Below are positions 61,251-64,000 of a DNA stretch of 64,000 nt, in pieces. Both the position numbers and the translations under genes were made by a program. The notes below the pieces were generated by a model. That model did not search any database. It saw nothing but the letters and a program-made list of their open reading frames with translations, and was not told where the DNA came from. The stretch comes from Pneumocystis sp. 'macacae' (Eukaryota; Ascomycota; Pneumocystomycetes; Pneumocystales; Pneumocystaceae). Every line of letters starts with the position of its first letter. Positions within the stretch are counted from its first letter, which is position 1. The DNA lies in assembly GCA_018127085.1 (NCBI GenBank), contig CM030720.1:62001-126000 (forward strand), written 5' to 3'.

Positions 61251-64000
61251 CTATTTCTGCCATAAATACTCATTTAATTCTATTAAATTTTCATTTAAAG
61301 AGTGCTTCAAGGCCATAATAATATCCGGTCTATTGACCTCATCCGCTTTGGTTAAATCTTCAGAATATTGTAATTGAAGAAGAGTTTTTACTTCATCATA
61401 ACTAAAAATATTTTTAGACTCTTTAATTTTTTTAAGGAGATTCTTATTTTATTAGAAGGAGACAATACATGTATAGAAGTTACCTTAGGACCTAATTTAA
61501 ATATTTCATAAAAATAATTTGATTTTTCGAATTTAATATTCTCAACATCTCTAATGATATTTTTAAGGTTTTGCTCCAAAATCATTATATTTAGTAACAT
61601 CTTTTTTGAACCAAGAACATTCATTTGTGTAATATTTTCAGCACTAAGAACTAATAAATTATCTATCATATATGGTAATCCATAGATAACAAATCTTAAA
61701 TCATTAGTGTTATTTTTTAAAAAAAGCCACATACGAATATTCTTCATATTGCAAGCAAGAATTTAGTTGTTCATTATATTCTAAAAGATCTGTATTTAAC
61801 TCAAAAAGATATAAATCTGGTTTATATATATATTGGTCTAAATAATAATTACCATCCCGAACAATTTTTTCTATATAATAAATAACATGACATCTTATTT
61901 CGACTCTAATATTAAAAAGAATTGATTCCGAAAGTTCTTTAAAATCAGCTAGTATTGTATCTAATTTTCTAAAAAAATCAATATCATTAAAAAAATAAAA
62001 ACAAAATACTTATTAGACTCTTGTTTCATATTAAGAATTAAATTATCTATTTTATTATCATGCAAAACAGATACTGTTTTGTTTGCTTGTTTAAAAATAG
62101 AGTTTTGCAGAAATCGATCCTAAATATTTTAATACATTGATAATTTTTTATATAAAAACCAACATTAGACTCAGTCTTAAGTTTCCTTAGAGAAATTATC
62201 ATACTTATGAACCATTTCTACAACCATAAGTAAATATTTTAGATAAATTTTAGACAAACCAAAGTATGATAAAGTATTCCAAGAGACTCAAGAACCTGTT
62301 TATCCCATTGAATATCATTGTATTTTAATGTTGTTTTGTTTTTTAACAAAAATTCTTTTTCAGTTTCCTTAAAAAATTAAATAATTATTATTAATATAAA
62401 TATCTTTACCATAATGGAAAATTCATCTAAAGAAATAGATCCATTTAAAAAAGTTTTTAATAATTTTCTTAATTCTTCATCATCTGACCAAATTTGGCTT
62501 GTTTTTTTTACATTTTTTATAATAGTTTTGTTTCTATTACTATCACCAATATGATTGGTTTGAGAAATTAGTTCTCTGTACTTTAATTTAGATTTGTTAA
62601 GATATTTTCTCAAAATATCAAATAAAATATCACTATAGTCTTCATTATTATAACTAATAGAATTGAGCATTTTAAATAAATTTGTAATTAATATCAACAA
62701 AGATACTGTATTCTAGATAATTGTCATTTGAAATAAATATAATAAATAAATAATACTTTTAATAAAGGACGTGTTGAATAAGTAGGCCAATTTTCATCGA
62801 TTTGAAGCACGTCAAAATTTAATATATTTTGAGCAGCAATTTCTTGTATAATATCTTTTAGTTGAGGAAGAAAAGAATTTAATAAAAAGTCATTCAAAAA
62901 CGATGTAAGAGTTGAACTTAAAGAAGATCTAAAAAAATAAAAAAAAAATATTTCAAGAATAAGACTTACTCATGAAATAGTATATCTTTAGATTTTTGAA
63001 AAAACGCCCAAGTGGGTTTAAATAAAGTTTCAATATTAAATACAGAAGGTTTAATTAACAAGCGATGACCCGTAAACGATGTTTCTTCTTTTAAGTTATG
63101 TGAAATTAAATGCGTTTTGTTTTTAACATTTCCTTCCCGTAACATAAGATATACAACAGATGAATTTAAAATATTTGTTAAGTCACTAAGAGCAACATTA
63201 AGATCTTTAGAGTCTTCACTGATATTATATATGTTAAAGATCTAATATAAGATTAATTTAATTGAAAAACAATTAGCTTGTACTTTGATTTTTTTTGCAT
63301 CTTTTTTTTCATTAAACATATTGTTAAAAGAAATAAAATTAGAATACATGGATACCGTTTGATTAGATTCATCTACAATATAATCGCGAAGCAATGATTG
63401 AATCTTGAAATGTTAAACAAATAATTAAATAAAACAATAAACTAACTTCCAATTGGATTGGTTTCCATATTTCCAAAAGATTAAACGATATTGATTTAAA
63501 CAGTTTTCCATTAGTTTTTTGAGAATCTTCATTATTCAAATCTAAAATATAAGTATAAATAATATGATATCCTTGAAGTACAGCAGCTAATTTAGAATAT
63601 AGTGTCCAAAGAAAATCTTTTAAAATCTCGGACCTCATATTATCTTTTAAAAATTGAACATCAAGAATATCCAATGATTTTTTCTTAGAAAATCTATCTT
63701 GAAATAAATTAAAATTTCTTTGTTCAACTTCATTTATTGTTTTATCAATTAATTGATAAATCTCTACAGGCAATCTTTGAATAATAATATCTATTGAATT
63801 AGGTAATGAATTTAGCAAATACAATGCTCTAATAAGCATTTTCATGTATTCATAAGAATCAATTTCGGGATTGTAGATATTATTCTTAAGATATTAGAAT
63901 ATATATAAGATTTATAATAAATATACCTTTTTAAATTCTGGTAATGAATTATTGCTATTTAATTTGTGTGAATAAGTAGAATTTGCATGATCCCCAATTG
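61251..64000 (-). CDS. SEC8: Exocyst complex subunit Sec8, N-terminal part beyond the window
   Basis: Sec8 is a structural subunit of the exocyst, the complex that tethers secretory vesicles to the plasma membrane. Only the C-terminal part is in the window; the gene continues past 64000. The most conserved block, 63369-63845, has IRALYLLNSLPNSIDIIIQR, RLPVEIYQLIDKTINEVEQR and LAAVLQGYHIIYTYI, which match the Sec8 middle domain. Further exons are read at 62377-62700 and 61388-61747, with introns of about 45-55 nt. The C-terminus spans the stop at 61251 and contains SYDEVKTLLQLQYSEDLTKA and ALKHSLNENLIELNEYL. Exon joins were only partly solved in 61750-63370. Confidence 0.85.

Overview
This is a eukaryotic nuclear window from a fungus. 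It is very AT-rich and intron-dense, and most introns are only about 36-55 nt with GT(A/T)/TAG-type ends. Protein families point to Taphrinomycotina-like gene content: an Ace2/Swi5 zinc-finger factor, a Pcp1-type spindle-pole protein carrying CM1 and PACT motifs, fungal AUR1, Rsc58, and a SEC61/SAC3/GID set. The overall style (small genome, about 30% GC or lower, one housekeeping gene every 2 kb, tiny introns) is what I would expect of Pneumocystis. That genus assignment is inference; I cannot give a species. I see no tRNA, rRNA, CRISPR array, insertion sequence or surface-antigen gene array.

Layout. 0-6.2 kb: AUR1 (cut by the left edge, minus), ACE2-like factor (plus), a mitochondrial PPR protein (minus) and, divergent from it, the ubiquitin-eS31 fusion (plus). 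6.7-11.5 kb: CCT6 (minus) and NOP56 (plus) share a 170-bp divergent promoter, then a probable proteasome-assembly chaperone (minus). 11.5-13.6 kb: about 2 kb without intact genes but with decayed coding stretches. 13.6-18.5 kb: BNA6, a PDAP1-family phosphoprotein and RSC58 (all plus). 19-26 kb: the spindle-pole scaffold PCP1 (plus), TAN1 (minus) and ORC2 (plus). 26-27.7 kb: AT-rich gap. 27.7-38.7 kb: NDUFA12 (minus), PGS1 (plus), ribosomal protein uL2 (minus), ADO1 (minus), a ZNF511-like protein (minus), a glycerol-3-phosphate acyltransferase (plus) and LSC1 (minus). 38.7-40.8 kb: the longest AT-rich gap. 40.8-64 kb: NAP1 (minus), class V myosin (plus), SEC61 (plus), SAC3 (plus), FYV10/GID9 (plus), BDP1 (minus), BRE1 (plus) and the C-terminal part of exocyst SEC8 (minus, cut by the right edge).

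The genes are unlinked housekeeping functions: lipid synthesis, translation, protein folding, chromatin, cytoskeleton, secretion, NAD and TCA metabolism, RNA modification and export. There is no operon or biosynthetic cluster, and I did not find an obviously new multi-gene system. The unusual content lies in gene structure: a ubiquitin moiety diverged at 15 of 76 positions, a 9-nt micro-exon that carries the catalytic histidine of succinyl-CoA ligase, a start codon split by an intron in NDUFA12, a GC-AG intron in BNA6, a myosin donor site that reads GA instead of GT, and a decaying gene beside BNA6. Exon coordinates were worked out by hand from reading frame and family conservation, so individual splice sites may be off by a few bases.
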